In this document: in pieces, positions 42,442 to 51,853 of the stretch | Layout of the letters: each line of letters begins with the position of its first letter | Position numbering within the stretch: the first letter of the stretch is position 1 | Source: Fibrobacter sp. | Lineage (GTDB): Bacteria > Fibrobacterota > Fibrobacteria > Fibrobacterales > Fibrobacteraceae | NCBI GenBank assembly: GCA_024398875.1 | Contig: JAKSIJ010000005.1 | Span: 1 to 64,000, forward strand | Length of the DNA stretch: 64,000 bases | Reading direction: 5' to 3' | Made by a program: the position numbers and the translations under genes | The notes under the pieces: generated by a model | Seen by the model: the letters and a program-made list of their open reading frames with translations, nothing else | Told to the model about the DNA's origin: nothing | The model's database searches: none

Positions 42442-43986
42442 ATGAAATTAAGCATTATTCCTAAGGAATCGGGCAGGGCCAAAGCCAGCGCCCTCTTTTT
42501 CGTTAAGCAATCCATTCAGTTTTCCGATGTTCTCTCCGAAGCCGGCGAAAAGCAGGTGGAATCCGCCCTCAAAAGCATGAAGGACGGCATTTTTTCCGAT
42601 CTGGAATTCCTGGAAATCGATGGCAAGGCCACCTTTTTCGTAGATGCCGCCAAGGAGCGGGGTCTTTCCGGTCTGGATCACCTGCGGATGGCAGGATACC
42701 GCCTGGCAAAAGTGGCCGCCCAGAAGCAGATTCCCGTAGTGAGTTTAATGCTGGCGGATGCCGCGACCGAGCAGTTCAAGGCTATCGCCCACGGCCTCGC
42801 CTACGCCGACTACAAATTCGACGCCTACAAGAGCAAGAAGAAGGAATCTTTCCAAGTCACTTTTGAGATTGTGGCAGGAACACAGGTTGCCGCATTCAAG
42901 AAGATAGCGGCGGACGTCGCTGTTGAGCAGAAAGCTGTCACCTTGGCGAAGAACCTGGTGAACACGCCTGCCGCAGACATGACTCCCGCTGATTTTGTAG
43001 ACCGGGCAAAAACTATCGCAAAATTTACGCAGGGCCTTTCCATCAAAGTCCGCGACATGAAGCAACTGCAAAAGGAAGGCTTCATGGGCCACGTCACCGT
43101 GGGGAAAGGCAGTTCTCGCCCACCTTTCATGGTGACAATCAGCTATGACGGTACAAAATTTGCGTCTGCCACTGCCATGAGGTCCGCCGCAGCTGTAAAA
43201 CGCGAGGCACGTACTTCCGCCGACCACTTGGTCATCGTAGGCAAAGGCCTCTGTTTTGATACGGGCGGACTTTGCCTCAAGCCGCCCAAATCCATGCCGG
43301 AAATGATCAGCGACATGACGGGCGCCGCTACCGCCCTCGCTGCCATCCAAGCCATTGCAACTTTGAAACTTCCTCTGAAGGTGAGTGCCGTTCTCTGCCT
43401 TGCAGAAAATGCCATCGGGAACACATCCGTGCTGCCGGGCGACATCTTTACCGCGAAAAACGGCAAGACCGTCATGGTGGACAACACTGATGCAGAAGGA
43501 CGCCTGGTTTTGAGCGACGGTCTTGCGGAAGCTGGTCTGATTGGGGCAACACACATCATCGATATTGCAACCCTAACGGGAGCCATGGTCCGCGCTCTCG
43601 GGTATGCAGTAACGGGATTTTTCGCGAACGACGACGACCTCGCCCTCAATACCATCAATGCAGGCGAAGCCTGCTGCGAGAAGTTCTGGAGCATGCCTCT
43701 GGAAGAAGAATACGCCGACGCCCTCAAAGACAAGTTCGCAGACCTGAAGAACACCGGGAGCGACGCGGGCGCCATCAGTGCAGCACTCTTCTTGCAGGAA
43801 TTCGTGCCCGAAAATACGGCATGGGCCCACTGGGACATCGCTGGCACCGCCTTCGTCACCAAGAAGTGGAAATACACCGAATACGGTGCCACCGGTTTTG
43901 GAGTCCAGACATTGATTGAAATGGCCCGACGCTTGTCCGCTACCGTAGACAAGGACTACGCTGAATCTGAATACAAACAAGTTTAA
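42442..43986 (+). CDS. pepA: leucyl aminopeptidase (M17)
   Basis: 514 aa from ATG 42442; the frame is open further upstream but that part overlaps the dut promoter region and is not family-like. C-terminal catalytic domain: GKGLCFDTGGLCLKPPKSM (~268; metal Lys/Asp), SDMTGAATAL, the M17 signature NTDAEGRLVL (~348) and IDIATLTGAMVRALG (~374). Di-zinc aminopeptidase, usually a hexamer; some members also bind DNA. 17 bp precede the symporter gene. Confidence 0.94.
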   Translation: MKLSIIPKESGRAKASALFFVKQSIQFSDVLSEAGEKQVESALKSMKDGIFSDLEFLEIDGKATFFVDAAKERGLSGLDHLRMAGYRLAKVAAQKQIPVVSLMLADAATEQFKAIAHGLAYADYKFDAYKSKKKESFQVTFEIVAGTQVAAFKKIAADVAVEQKAVTLAKNLVNTPAADMTPADFVDRAKTIAKFTQGLSIKVRDMKQLQKEGFMGHVTVGKGSSRPPFMVTISYDGTKFASATAMRSAAAVKREARTSADHLVIVGKGLCFDTGGLCLKPPKSMPEMISDMTGAATALAAIQAIATLKLPLKVSAVLCLAENAIGNTSVLPGDIFTAKNGKTVMVDNTDAEGRLVLSDGLAEAGLIGATHIIDIATLTGAMVRALGYAVTGFFANDDDLALNTINAGEACCEKFWSMPLEEEYADALKDKFADLKNTGSDAGAISAALFLQEFVPENTAWAHWDIAGTAFVTKKWKYTEYGATGFGVQTLIEMARRLSATVDKDYAESEYKQV

Positions 43987-44003
43987 AAATTGGAAGGCAA
44001 AAC

Positions 44004-45218
44004 ATGAAAAAACAAAATCTGCAAATGATTCTCTGGATTGCCGCCCTTATCGTAGGCGGAATTCTCGGTGTTCTCGGCTTTGAAAAACTGAATGAATTGT
44101 TCAACTTCATCGCTACGGCATTCACGCGACTGTTCCAGTTCCTGGCAGTGCCCACCATCGCGCTCGCAGTGATTACCACCTTCGCTTCCTTCGGGAAGAA
44201 GAAAAATACAGGCCGGATTTTCCGTCATGCCGTTTCTTACACGCTGCTCACCACATTTGCTGCGGCCATCGTGGCGGTGCTGCTCTATTTCGCCATCGCC
44301 CCTGAGAATTTGCCTGCGGAAGCCGCTGCCATCGGCAGTTCCGACATTCCCCAGAACCTCACAGGCCTCTCCTACTATGAACATTTCCTCTCGGTGATTC
44401 CCAACAACATGCTGCAGCCGTTCCTGGTGGGGAATGTACTCTCCGTGCTGTTCATCGCCTTCGCCATCGGCGTTGCCCTTTCCCGCATGCCGGATTCCGA
44501 TACCAAAGAGACCGTGGTCCGTTTCTTTACTGGTTTCCAGGAACTGCTCTTCATGCTGATTCGCGGTCTCATCAAGATTTTGCCCATCGGCATCGTGGCC
44601 TTCGCCGCCCAACTCACCGCCCAGATTAGCGCCGGCGTGATTATCGGCTCCATCGGAAAGTATGTTCTCGTGGTGATGTGCGGAAACCTGCTGCAATTCT
44701 TCATCATTCTCCCGCTGTTCCTCATCGCCCGCGGACTCAACCCGCTGAAGGTTTTGAAGCAGATGATGCCCGCCGTTCTCACCGCCCTCTTTACCAAGAG
44801 CAGTGCGGCTACCCTCCCTGTGACCATGCGGAGCGCCGAAGAACGGATGAACGCGAACCCCGAAGTGGCCCGTTTTGTGCTCCCCATCTGCACTACCATC
44901 AACATGAATGGTTGCGCAGCCTTCATTCTCGTGACTTCTTTATTCGTGATGCAGAATGGCGGTGTGGCTCTGACCCTCCCCACAGTTCTCTTGTGGATTC
45001 TCATTGCCGTCATGAGCGCCATCGGAAACGCTGGTGTCCCCATGGGCTGCTACTTCCTCACCCTCTCCCTCATGGCTGGCACCGGAATGCCTGTGGGCAT
45101 CATGGGCATCATCCTCCCCATCTATGCCATCATCGACATGGTGGAAACTGCAGAAAACGTCTGGAGCGATTCCTGCGTTTGCGCCATGACCAACAAAGAT
45201 ATTTACGGGAAGAAATAA
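44004..45218 (+). CDS. dicarboxylate/amino acid:cation symporter (DAACS)
   Basis: 404 aa, about eight membrane helices and two re-entrant loops. KSSAATLPVTMRSAEE (~266, serine-rich HP1-type loop), ICTTINMNGCAAFI (~296, the NMDGT-like helix-7 motif, here NMNGC) and IGNAGVPMGCYF (~340, HP2) place it in the glutamate/dicarboxylate family. Sodium- or proton-driven uptake of acidic or neutral amino acids or C4-acids. The change of NMDGT to NMNGC may alter ion or substrate choice. Just downstream of pepA. Confidence 0.9.
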   Translation: MKKQNLQMILWIAALIVGGILGVLGFEKLNELFNFIATAFTRLFQFLAVPTIALAVITTFASFGKKKNTGRIFRHAVSYTLLTTFAAAIVAVLLYFAIAPENLPAEAAAIGSSDIPQNLTGLSYYEHFLSVIPNNMLQPFLVGNVLSVLFIAFAIGVALSRMPDSDTKETVVRFFTGFQELLFMLIRGLIKILPIGIVAFAAQLTAQISAGVIIGSIGKYVLVVMCGNLLQFFIILPLFLIARGLNPLKVLKQMMPAVLTALFTKSSAATLPVTMRSAEERMNANPEVARFVLPICTTINMNGCAAFILVTSLFVMQNGGVALTLPTVLLWILIAVMSAIGNAGVPMGCYFLTLSLMAGTGMPVGIMGIILPIYAIIDMVETAENVWSDSCVCAMTNKDIYGKK

Positions 45219-45299
45219 AGATTAAGCCCACAGCGCGGAACATTTATCAAATTCTTTTTTAAATTTTCCGCGACATTAAGAAAACATAAAGGAATCCTC

Positions 45300-45905
45300 A
45301 TGAAAATCGCCGATAAGACCGTTGTCCAGATGCACTACACCCTGACCTCCGACGAGGGAAAGGTCATTGACTCCTCCGCAGGCCGCGAGCCTCTGCAGTA
45401 CATCCAGGGAGCCCACATGATTGTGGTAGGGCTTGAAAAGGCAATGGCGGGCCATGACGTTGGCGACAAGTTCGACGTGAAGGTCATCCCTAGCGAAGGC
45501 TACGGCATTTACGACGAGAAATTGACCCAGGAAGTTCCGCTGAATGTATTCCAAGGTGTTGAGAAGTTGGAAGTTGGCATGCAGTTCTACGCTCAGACTC
45601 CTGCCGGTCCCATGCCCATCCGCATCAAATCCGTTGGCGAAAAGACCGCGGTCATCGATGCCAACCATGAACTGGCCGGCAAGAATCTAAACTTCGCCAT
45701 CGAGGTGGTCAGCGTTCGCGAAGCAACCGAAGACGAAATGAAGCCTTTCGAGCACCACTGCTGCTGTGGCAAAGGCGACGGAGAATGCGGTTGCGGTGGT
45801 CACGGCGATGGCGAGTGCGGCTGTGGCGGCGAAGGCCACAAAGAAAACTGCGATGGAAAGGGCGGCTGCGGTTGCCCCAACCACGACAAACACCATCAGA
45901 ACTAA
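45300..45905 (+). CDS. slyD: FKBP-type peptidyl-prolyl isomerase, SlyD-like
   Basis: 201 aa. FKBP core interrupted by an IF (insert-in-flap) domain: VQMHYTLTSDEGKVIDSS (~9), GAHMIVVGLEKAMAGHDVGDKF (~38), YGIYDEKLTQEVPLNVF (~65), ANHELAGKNLNFAIEVVSV (~121). The tail (~148-201) is very rich in Cys, His and Gly (HHCCCGKGDGECGCGG, then similar repeats), as in SlyD, which passes nickel to hydrogenase/urease factors. Folding helper plus metal store is the expected role. GGAAT precedes the ATG; a terminator follows. Confidence 0.95.
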   Translation: MKIADKTVVQMHYTLTSDEGKVIDSSAGREPLQYIQGAHMIVVGLEKAMAGHDVGDKFDVKVIPSEGYGIYDEKLTQEVPLNVFQGVEKLEVGMQFYAQTPAGPMPIRIKSVGEKTAVIDANHELAGKNLNFAIEVVSVREATEDEMKPFEHHCCCGKGDGECGCGGHGDGECGCGGEGHKENCDGKGGCGCPNHDKHHQN

Positions 45906-45919
45906 TCCAAAAATGAGAA

Positions 45920-45949
45920 AGCCTTGAGAAAAACTCAAGGCTCTTTTTT
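45920..45949 (+). terminator. intrinsic terminator after slyD
   Basis: AGCCTTGAG, loop AAAAA, CTCAAGGCT, then CTTTTTTA. The 9-bp stem is perfect. It sits between convergent slyD and nadE and touches the nadE stop. Confidence 0.9.
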
Positions 45950-47522
45950 AGAGTTGGGCTTCGCCGAGGCCGCGACCAAAGGGATGACCGCTCACCATGA
46001 GGATGGGCGGCATCTGGATGCGCTTGGCAAGGGCAATCCCGCGATAGCGACGATGCCACTGCTTCATGTCTGCGATAGCGACTTCCTCGGTTGCAAATTT
46101 CTGTTTGAAGTAAGCGAAATCAGCTCCCAAAGTTTTGCAGAAGTTTTCTGCGCCGGATTTGAGCAACTGGATGGATTCTTCCAGAGAATGATTTTCTTCA
46201 ATCCAGTAGGCAAACAAGCGGTCATGATAAGGATAGAGAATGGGATCGCCCTTTCCCTCATCCACATTCATGGCCTCGCTGAGTTCTGCACTGGCAGGGA
46301 TATCAATGCTCGCCTGAGGAATTATTTCGCGGTCCTTATTGAAGTCCCGTGCCAAGGCGTAGACCTGGGTCTTCCAGAGGTCGCCTAATGCAGCCATGAT
46401 GCCGCAGGTATCGCCATAGAGCGTGCAGTAGCCTACGATAGCCTCACTCTTGTTGCCATTGCAGGTAATGCCGCCACCCACCACAGAAGCGATGGTCGCG
46501 AGAACAGAGGCAGAGCGGGTACGGGCCTGCAGATTTTCGTAATTGATACCATCCACCTTCATGAGCGTATCATTACGAACAAATTCACATTTTTCCAGAG
46601 AATCGCAAACGGCATTCAGCATTTCAGAAATGGGCGCCACCATGTAAGGCGTTCCCAGATTGTCCGCCAAATCCCGAGCCGCATTCTTCGTGGTATCGGA
46701 ATTGAAACGGGTGGGCATATTGATGAGGAAAACGTTCTCCTTCCCCAAGGCCTCAACATAGAGGGCGGCACTAACGGCACTGTCGATTCCACCGCTCGCA
46801 CCGATGACCACACGCTTGATACCCATGCGTTTGGCGTTTTCCCGAAGCATGAAAACAAGCGCTTTGCGGATTTCAGAAATTTCCGTGTCCGCGGAGGACA
46901 CCGTCGAATCCGTCACAGTTGTCGAAAGCACCTTCCAGCCCTCAGCTGTCAATTCCAGCAGTGCTTCCGCGGCCTCAAACTTTGGCATAGCGAAAATTAC
47001 CGTGCCATCCTTATTGAGAGCGAGGCTACCTCCCTCTATGGCGTAGATGAACTTTCCCGTATTCTGCGTTCCTACCGCATTCACATAGAGAATGGATTTT
47101 TTCTCATTCTCCGCCATGGTCTGCAAATCCGCTTTCAAAAGAGCGGCACGGCCGGAAACAAAAGACAAGGAAGACAAGCGAACAATCAAATTCTCACTGC
47201 GAAAATCCGTAGCCAAGGAGCCATCCTTCGCAAAGAAGGCCTTGTTGACCACGCAACCTGATTCATCCTGAATCACATTGCCAAACAAGATGTCAATGCC
47301 ATCTGCAAGAGCCGCCACCTTTTCGCCAAAGGCGACAGCGGTATCTACAAAACTCTGCTCCGCCCAGAGGTCTCCCACCATGGAGCCCGTCAGCGCAAAT
47401 TCAGGAAACACCACCAACTCGGCGCCCGCCGCTTTTCCGCGTGCAATCGCCGCAGCCATGGTCTCAAAGTTGACATCCGGCTTTCCCGGCTCCACCTTCA
47501 TCTGAACAGCAAAAATCTTCAT
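45948..47522 (-). CDS. nadE: NAD+ synthase with shortened, probably inactive glutaminase domain
   Basis: 524 aa. C-terminal NAD-synthetase domain is intact: GASGGIDSAVSAALYVEALG (~243), NMPTRFNSDTTKNAA, GNKSEAIVGYCTLYGD and GDLWKTQVYALAR. The N-terminal nitrilase-type domain has the Glu (FPEFALTG) and the later YVNAVGTQNTGK/GGSLAL strands, but the middle is ~60 residues short: the usual catalytic-Lys loop (KxxLPNYxxF) and Cys loop (CEDxW) are missing. Only one Cys (Cys ~110, ESGCVVN) is near and it is in the wrong strand. Ammonia-dependent activity is therefore likely. Confidence 0.92.
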   Translation of the reverse strand: MKIFAVQMKVEPGKPDVNFETMAAAIARGKAAGAELVVFPEFALTGSMVGDLWAEQSFVDTAVAFGEKVAALADGIDILFGNVIQDESGCVVNKAFFAKDGSLATDFRSENLIVRLSSLSFVSGRAALLKADLQTMAENEKKSILYVNAVGTQNTGKFIYAIEGGSLALNKDGTVIFAMPKFEAAEALLELTAEGWKVLSTTVTDSTVSSADTEISEIRKALVFMLRENAKRMGIKRVVIGASGGIDSAVSAALYVEALGKENVFLINMPTRFNSDTTKNAARDLADNLGTPYMVAPISEMLNAVCDSLEKCEFVRNDTLMKVDGINYENLQARTRSASVLATIASVVGGGITCNGNKSEAIVGYCTLYGDTCGIMAALGDLWKTQVYALARDFNKDREIIPQASIDIPASAELSEAMNVDEGKGDPILYPYHDRLFAYWIEENHSLEESIQLLKSGAENFCKTLGADFAYFKQKFATEEVAIADMKQWHRRYRGIALAKRIQMPPILMVSGHPFGRGLGEAQL

Positions 47523-47585
47523 ACATGAACCTTCATTTTCGCAAAATATAGAACCAAAAAACAGCCGCGGTTAATTCCGTCAACT

Positions 47586-48485
47586 TCAAGGCGTCAAATA
47601 CCAAGTAGGGCGAAGGCCCAAAGCCTTTTCATCCGCATCCAAATCCGCCGCAGGAACATTCCGGCCCACCACGAGGGCGCTATCGATGCCCGCAAAAGCA
47701 GCCCCCATCACGTCCGTGCCCAAGGTGTCCCCAATCATGAGAATGCGGGAATTAGCAGGAACCGATTCCTTGATGCAGGTGAAAATTTCTGGAAACGGTT
47801 TGCCGAGGTAATAGGTGTCGGGCCCCGCTGCGAGCCTCAGCTGCTCCGACAACGCGCCAGAAACAGGACTTCGGGTTCCATCAATATTGGGGGCCCAGGC
47901 GTCCGAATTCAATACAAAGAGGTTGGCCCCAGGACGTTTTAGAATTTCGAGGGCGTGAGCAAAGGTCTCCTCAGTCGCTACGTTCGAAGATATGGCAACA
48001 ATAGGCTCCCGAGGGTTCTCCACAGCTTCTACGCCGCAAGCGTTAAGCACATTCACGCCCGAGGGACGCCCGAGGTAGTAGGCCTGCGAGAAGGCGTTGG
48101 CCGGAGAATTGCGGCGGAGTTTCTCCAGAAGTTTCTGCAGCAAACTGCCCGAGGAAATCGTCTCTGCGGCAGTGAAGTCGAAGCCCCGTTCTGCGGCATC
48201 TTCCGCTAATGCAGAATCCACGTTTGAGGCTGCATTGGTAATCAGGCGAAGATGCTTCCCCGCCGCCCGCAATTTGCGGTGCCATTCCAACGCCCCTTCA
48301 TAGAGGAAATTTCCCCGATTATAAAGCGTTCCAAAGCCATCGAAACAGAACACGTCATACCAACCCATTATCTCTTCAAGATGGACTTGGCGTGGATTCT
48401 GTTGCGGCAAATCAAGAGGTGCGGCACAAGACTCCGCAATGAGTTTCTTGTACCGCAAATAAATGGATTGTTCCAGCGCATCCAT
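47586..48485 (-). CDS. HAD superfamily class IIA (NagD-like) protein
   Basis: 299 aa. Motif I is CFDGFGTLYN (~47): the nucleophile Asp is present but the second Asp of DxD is Phe, as in the DxWGVL branch of class IIA. Motif II ITNAASN (~82), motif III Lys in YLGKPFPEIF (~223) and motif IV MIGDTLGTDVMGA (~250) are intact. The cap between is of the NagD type. Phosphatase activity may be weak or different. Last gene of a minus-strand operon with 48491, 49153 and 50086. Confidence 0.87.
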   Translation of the reverse strand: MDALEQSIYLRYKKLIAESCAAPLDLPQQNPRQVHLEEIMGWYDVFCFDGFGTLYNRGNFLYEGALEWHRKLRAAGKHLRLITNAASNVDSALAEDAAERGFDFTAAETISSGSLLQKLLEKLRRNSPANAFSQAYYLGRPSGVNVLNACGVEAVENPREPIVAISSNVATEETFAHALEILKRPGANLFVLNSDAWAPNIDGTRSPVSGALSEQLRLAAGPDTYYLGKPFPEIFTCIKESVPANSRILMIGDTLGTDVMGAAFAGIDSALVVGRNVPAADLDADEKALGLRPTWYLTP

Positions 48486-48490
48486 CGGAT

Positions 48491-49153
48491 TTAGGCGTCA
48501 CTCCGCAAAATCCCGTAATCGCGACCTTCCACGGGAATCACCAGCTGGAGTTTGGAGAGGGTGTCCACATGCTTTTCAAAGACGGACTTGAAATCCTCCC
48601 CCAGTTCCTCATCGAAGTCGTCTTCCAGATTGTAGGAGACATAACTTCCGTCGGGGAAAATGGAGATGCAGCAATCCCAAGTGATGTCACCGTCCTGGGG
48701 CTCCTCGTCGTCATCGCGGTCCTTGCTTTCCAGCATCAGCATGGGCTGCGGCGCAGGAATGGCTTCCGCGTGACCGTTCTCGAAAATGAAGTAGTTCCGG
48801 CTAATGAGTTCATGCTCCAGCGCCATGGTGCTGGGGACGCGTTCAAACTCACTGCGGAGCCTGCGGATGTTGCCCAAATCGTCCTCGTACGGGTCCTGAA
48901 AATCCTCCGGAAGCACAATCTGGTAGTAGTCGAACTTCTTTCCGCTTGCCGCAAAATTATCCACCCAGGACTTGGGAGGCTCAGGGCGCACCGTCAAGAA
49001 ATCCTCAAAGGCATCCAGAATGTCGTTCAGGCGGGACTCCCAAGGCGCAGATTTCTGGTTCTTGATGAGTTCCATGAAATTCTTGATGCGTTCCTCGCCG
49101 GGAATGTCGGAAAGGTTTTCGCTTGGCAAATCCTTCGGATCAAATTCGCTCAT
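48491..49153 (-). CDS. conserved hypothetical acidic protein
   Basis: 220 aa, strongly acidic, no signal or membrane segment. ATG 49153 overlaps the aspartoacylase-like stop by one base. N-terminal half helical (EERIKNFMELIKNQKSAPWE); C-terminal part strand-rich (ITWDCCISIFPDGSYVSY) with Asp/Glu runs (KDRDDDEEPQDGD). No recognised domain. Position suggests it works with the flanking enzymes. Confidence 0.75.
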   Translation of the reverse strand: MSEFDPKDLPSENLSDIPGEERIKNFMELIKNQKSAPWESRLNDILDAFEDFLTVRPEPPKSWVDNFAASGKKFDYYQIVLPEDFQDPYEDDLGNIRRLRSEFERVPSTMALEHELISRNYFIFENGHAEAIPAPQPMLMLESKDRDDDEEPQDGDITWDCCISIFPDGSYVSYNLEDDFDEELGEDFKSVFEKHVDTLSKLQLVIPVEGRDYGILRSDA

Positions 49154-50073
49154 TACCACATCTCCTCGGTCTTTACGGTAAGGCTCATGGCAATGTCCTT
49201 CTCGTAATAGGCCGGTTCATTGATAAAAATAGGATAAACCGTATCACGGCCATCGGCTTCGCCCTCGTACAAAATATCTTTGCCGTCGAATGTACGGAAA
49301 ACCTTATCGCCCTTACGGAGTGGTCTATAATCCTTGCCGTTCAAATCGGGATGAATCATGGCCGTTATGGGTCCGCAAGGCCAATCCTTGGGGTACCCCA
49401 AATCCCGGAGTTGGGTGTAGACATCCACCTTGATGGCCGGGCGTTTCTGAAGTTCACCCCGATTCCATTCCTCCGCCAGTTCCAAATAGCGCTTCACCAA
49501 CTTTTCGGAGCGTTCAAAAATGGCGGCATTCAAAGTTCCGTGCTGTTGCGGACCGATTTCGATGCACACATCCGCCTTGGCAACTGTTCCAAAATAGGGG
49601 GATTCGCTCCGTTCTTCGGGCTGGTAGTAAATCCAGGCGTCTTCAAACTCCTGAGTCAGCACCGCAGAAGCCTTCATGGTGAACGGGTCCCGGGTAGAAA
49701 GGATGAGGCAAAGGCCCATGTTGGAGCCCGTGTTGTGAATGTCCAGCAAAAGGTCCGTGCGGGTATTTTCGCCCTTGAGACCATAAATTCTATTCAACTC
49801 ACGAGCGCGATGAAATTCGTACTGCTCCGATTCAGCAGAAACATCCAGACATGTCTGCGAAAAGGCGCGATTCAAATCGTGATCGCGATAACGGCGGTTG
49901 AGGCGAATGGCCTCCGGATTGCTGAGCACAAGCTCCACATTTGCGCTTGGGCAAAGATCTTTATAGCAGTCGGGATTTTCCATCCACTTCTGCACCAGGC
50001 GCACGCCCGTACGCTCGTTCCCGTGCGTACCCCCAGCAACCACAATGTTTTTGATAAAACTCATGAAATGCAT
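49153..50073 (-). CDS. aspartoacylase/succinylglutamate desuccinylase family (M14-like)
   Basis: 306 aa. Zinc-carboxypeptidase-like fold: GGTHGNERTG (~14; zinc His and Glu), NPEAIRLNRRYRDHDLNRAF (~52-71; Arg/Asn and DLNRAF), LLDIHNTGSNMG (~108; second His) and VCIEIGPQQHGT (~168; catalytic Glu). This set is that of AspA (N-acetylaspartate deacylase). ATG 50064 (MSFIKN) is an alternative start. No arginine-succinyl pathway genes are near, so the substrate may be an N-acyl amino acid. Confidence 0.88.
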   Translation of the reverse strand: MHFMSFIKNIVVAGGTHGNERTGVRLVQKWMENPDCYKDLCPSANVELVLSNPEAIRLNRRYRDHDLNRAFSQTCLDVSAESEQYEFHRARELNRIYGLKGENTRTDLLLDIHNTGSNMGLCLILSTRDPFTMKASAVLTQEFEDAWIYYQPEERSESPYFGTVAKADVCIEIGPQQHGTLNAAIFERSEKLVKRYLELAEEWNRGELQKRPAIKVDVYTQLRDLGYPKDWPCGPITAMIHPDLNGKDYRPLRKGDKVFRTFDGKDILYEGEADGRDTVYPIFINEPAYYEKDIAMSLTVKTEEMW

Positions 50074-50085
50074 TATAGCAAAAAT

Positions 50086-50739
50086 CTACCGGAACGGCAC
50101 ACCCTCTGCATGGTACTTGCACTTGTTTCGCTGCAGAAATTTCAGCTCTGCTACGGGCTGGAAATAAGAGGAACATTTTTCTTCGTAAGGGGATTCCACT
50201 TCATTATGGGCTAGCGAAGAAATGCCTCCTACACCAAGCCCAACCACGGCACCAACGCCGGCAAGAGTGCCTTCAATAACGAGAAAATCCTTGACGAACG
50301 TATTGAAGACAAGACTCCAAAAGGCTAATAACGGAAATGCATAGCCAGCGAATGACGCTGCCATTGTGACTGGCCAAAAAATCATGCGGTTTCGGCTAAA
50401 TGTGGAATTGTTCTTAATGCTATTGGATTTGCAGACCAGAATGCTATCCCGGGGAACGGCGAAATACTCCACCGAGTCCTTGAAGTAATAGCCCGGAAAC
50501 CAGACGCTGTTGGCAACGGAATCGTAGCAGAAGGATTCTGAACGGAACAAAATGCTGCCGCCTGCCACATTGCGTTCAAAGACCAACTCATTTTCAGATT
50601 CCATCATGGGCGTGCTTACCGCCGTACGGTAAGTGGAGATGGTAAAATCGTTGGGCTCTTCCTGAAGACTATGAACCACCGTAGGGTTTGTGCAACCTAC
50701 GAATAGAAATAGCAAGATCAAAAGGAAGATGTAGCGCAT
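50086..50739 (-). CDS. lipoprotein of unknown function
   Basis: 217 aa from ATG 50739. Signal peptide with lipobox FVGC (MRYIFLLILLFLFVGC). Mature part has beta-like stretches (FWPVTM) and a Gly/Ala/Val-rich hydrophobic stretch (~128-175: FPLLAFWSLVFN, GVGAVVGLGVGG) that may span or sit in a membrane. Four scattered Cys. First gene of the operon leading to the aspartoacylase, 12 bp before it. No family recognised. Confidence 0.78.
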   Translation of the reverse strand: MRYIFLLILLFLFVGCTNPTVVHSLQEEPNDFTISTYRTAVSTPMMESENELVFERNVAGGSILFRSESFCYDSVANSVWFPGYYFKDSVEYFAVPRDSILVCKSNSIKNNSTFSRNRMIFWPVTMAASFAGYAFPLLAFWSLVFNTFVKDFLVIEGTLAGVGAVVGLGVGGISSLAHNEVESPYEEKCSSYFQPVAELKFLQRNKCKYHAEGVPFR

Positions 50740-50817
50740 GTTGTAAATATAAATTATTCTCAATTCATCTTCCATCCGCGATAACATTCCGTCTAAAAAT
50801 TCTAACTTTATCGCACG

Positions 50818-51828
50818 ATGAGCCTTGATTTCAACAGACGCCTTTCCATCGCACCGATGCTGGACTGCACCGACCGCCACGAGCGGTACTTTTTGCGACT
50901 GTTGTCCAAGCACATTCTGCTCTACAGCGAGATGGTGACCTGCAATGCGCTATTGCACACCAATCCCGAGCAGTTTCTCGGCCATCAGGAATTTGAATAC
51001 CCGGCGGTGCTGCAACTGGGCGGTAGCAATCCCGAGGATTTGGCGAAATGCGCCAAAATGGTGGAAGCCTCCGGCTTTCAGGAAGTGAATCTGAATTGCG
51101 GATGCCCTTCCGACCGCGTGCAGAACGGAAACTTCGGCGCTTGCCTCATGAAGGATAAGCACCTGGTGGCGGACTGCGTGCGGGCCATGATTGAGGCCGT
51201 GAAGATTCCCGTTTCCGTCAAGTGCCGCATTGGCGTCGACGAATTCGACAGCTGGGAATTCTTTGAAGATTTCATACAAACTATCGCCGAGGCTGGCTGC
51301 AAAGTTTTCATCATCCACGCGCGAAAAGCCTGGCTGAAAGGACTCTCGCCCAAGGAAAATCGTGAAGTTCCGCCCCTGCATTACGATTTCGTTCACCGTC
51401 TGAAAAAAGAGATGCCTTCGCTAAACATCAGCATCAACGGCGGCATCAAGAGCTTGGATCAGGTGCTTGGCCACCTGAACGGAGACCCTACTTCCGCAGC
51501 CACGGGCATGGCTCTGGATGGCGTGATGGTGGGCCGCGAAGCCTACGAAAACCCCTGGTTTTTGCATGATGCGGATGCGCGGATTTTTGGTGACACGGAG
51601 CCGCCGCGATTTGCAAGCCGCAAAGCCGTGCTGGAAGCCTACCTCCCCTATGTGGAAATGGAAACCAGCAAAGGTACGCCAGCCACCATTCTCGTTCATC
51701 ATTTGTATGGATTGTTCGCCGGCCTCCCCGGCGCACGCAAGTTCAGGCAGATGCTAAGCGATGGTGCTCCACGTGCAAAAGACGCCGCAGCCTTAATCCG
51801 CGAAGCCATGAACCTGGTGCAGGAATAA
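50818..51828 (+). CDS. dusA: tRNA-dihydrouridine synthase A
   Basis: 336 aa FMN enzyme reducing uridine 20/20a in the tRNA D-loop. Seen: SIAPMLDCTDRHERYFLR (~10), VLQLGGSNPEDLAKCAK (~64), VNLNCGCPSDRV (~90), NGNFGACLM with catalytic Cys109, VSVKCRIGVD (~133), HARKAWLKGLSPKENREVPPL (~168 onward; DusA-specific) and INGGIKSLDQV. All core motifs are intact. A weak CCGAA/TTCGG hairpin follows before convergent priA. Confidence 0.95.
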   Translation: MSLDFNRRLSIAPMLDCTDRHERYFLRLLSKHILLYSEMVTCNALLHTNPEQFLGHQEFEYPAVLQLGGSNPEDLAKCAKMVEASGFQEVNLNCGCPSDRVQNGNFGACLMKDKHLVADCVRAMIEAVKIPVSVKCRIGVDEFDSWEFFEDFIQTIAEAGCKVFIIHARKAWLKGLSPKENREVPPLHYDFVHRLKKEMPSLNISINGGIKSLDQVLGHLNGDPTSAATGMALDGVMVGREAYENPWFLHDADARIFGDTEPPRFASRKAVLEAYLPYVEMETSKGTPATILVHHLYGLFAGLPGARKFRQMLSDGAPRAKDAAALIREAMNLVQE

Positions 51829-51853
51829 GACCGAACAGAATTCGGCTACGATT

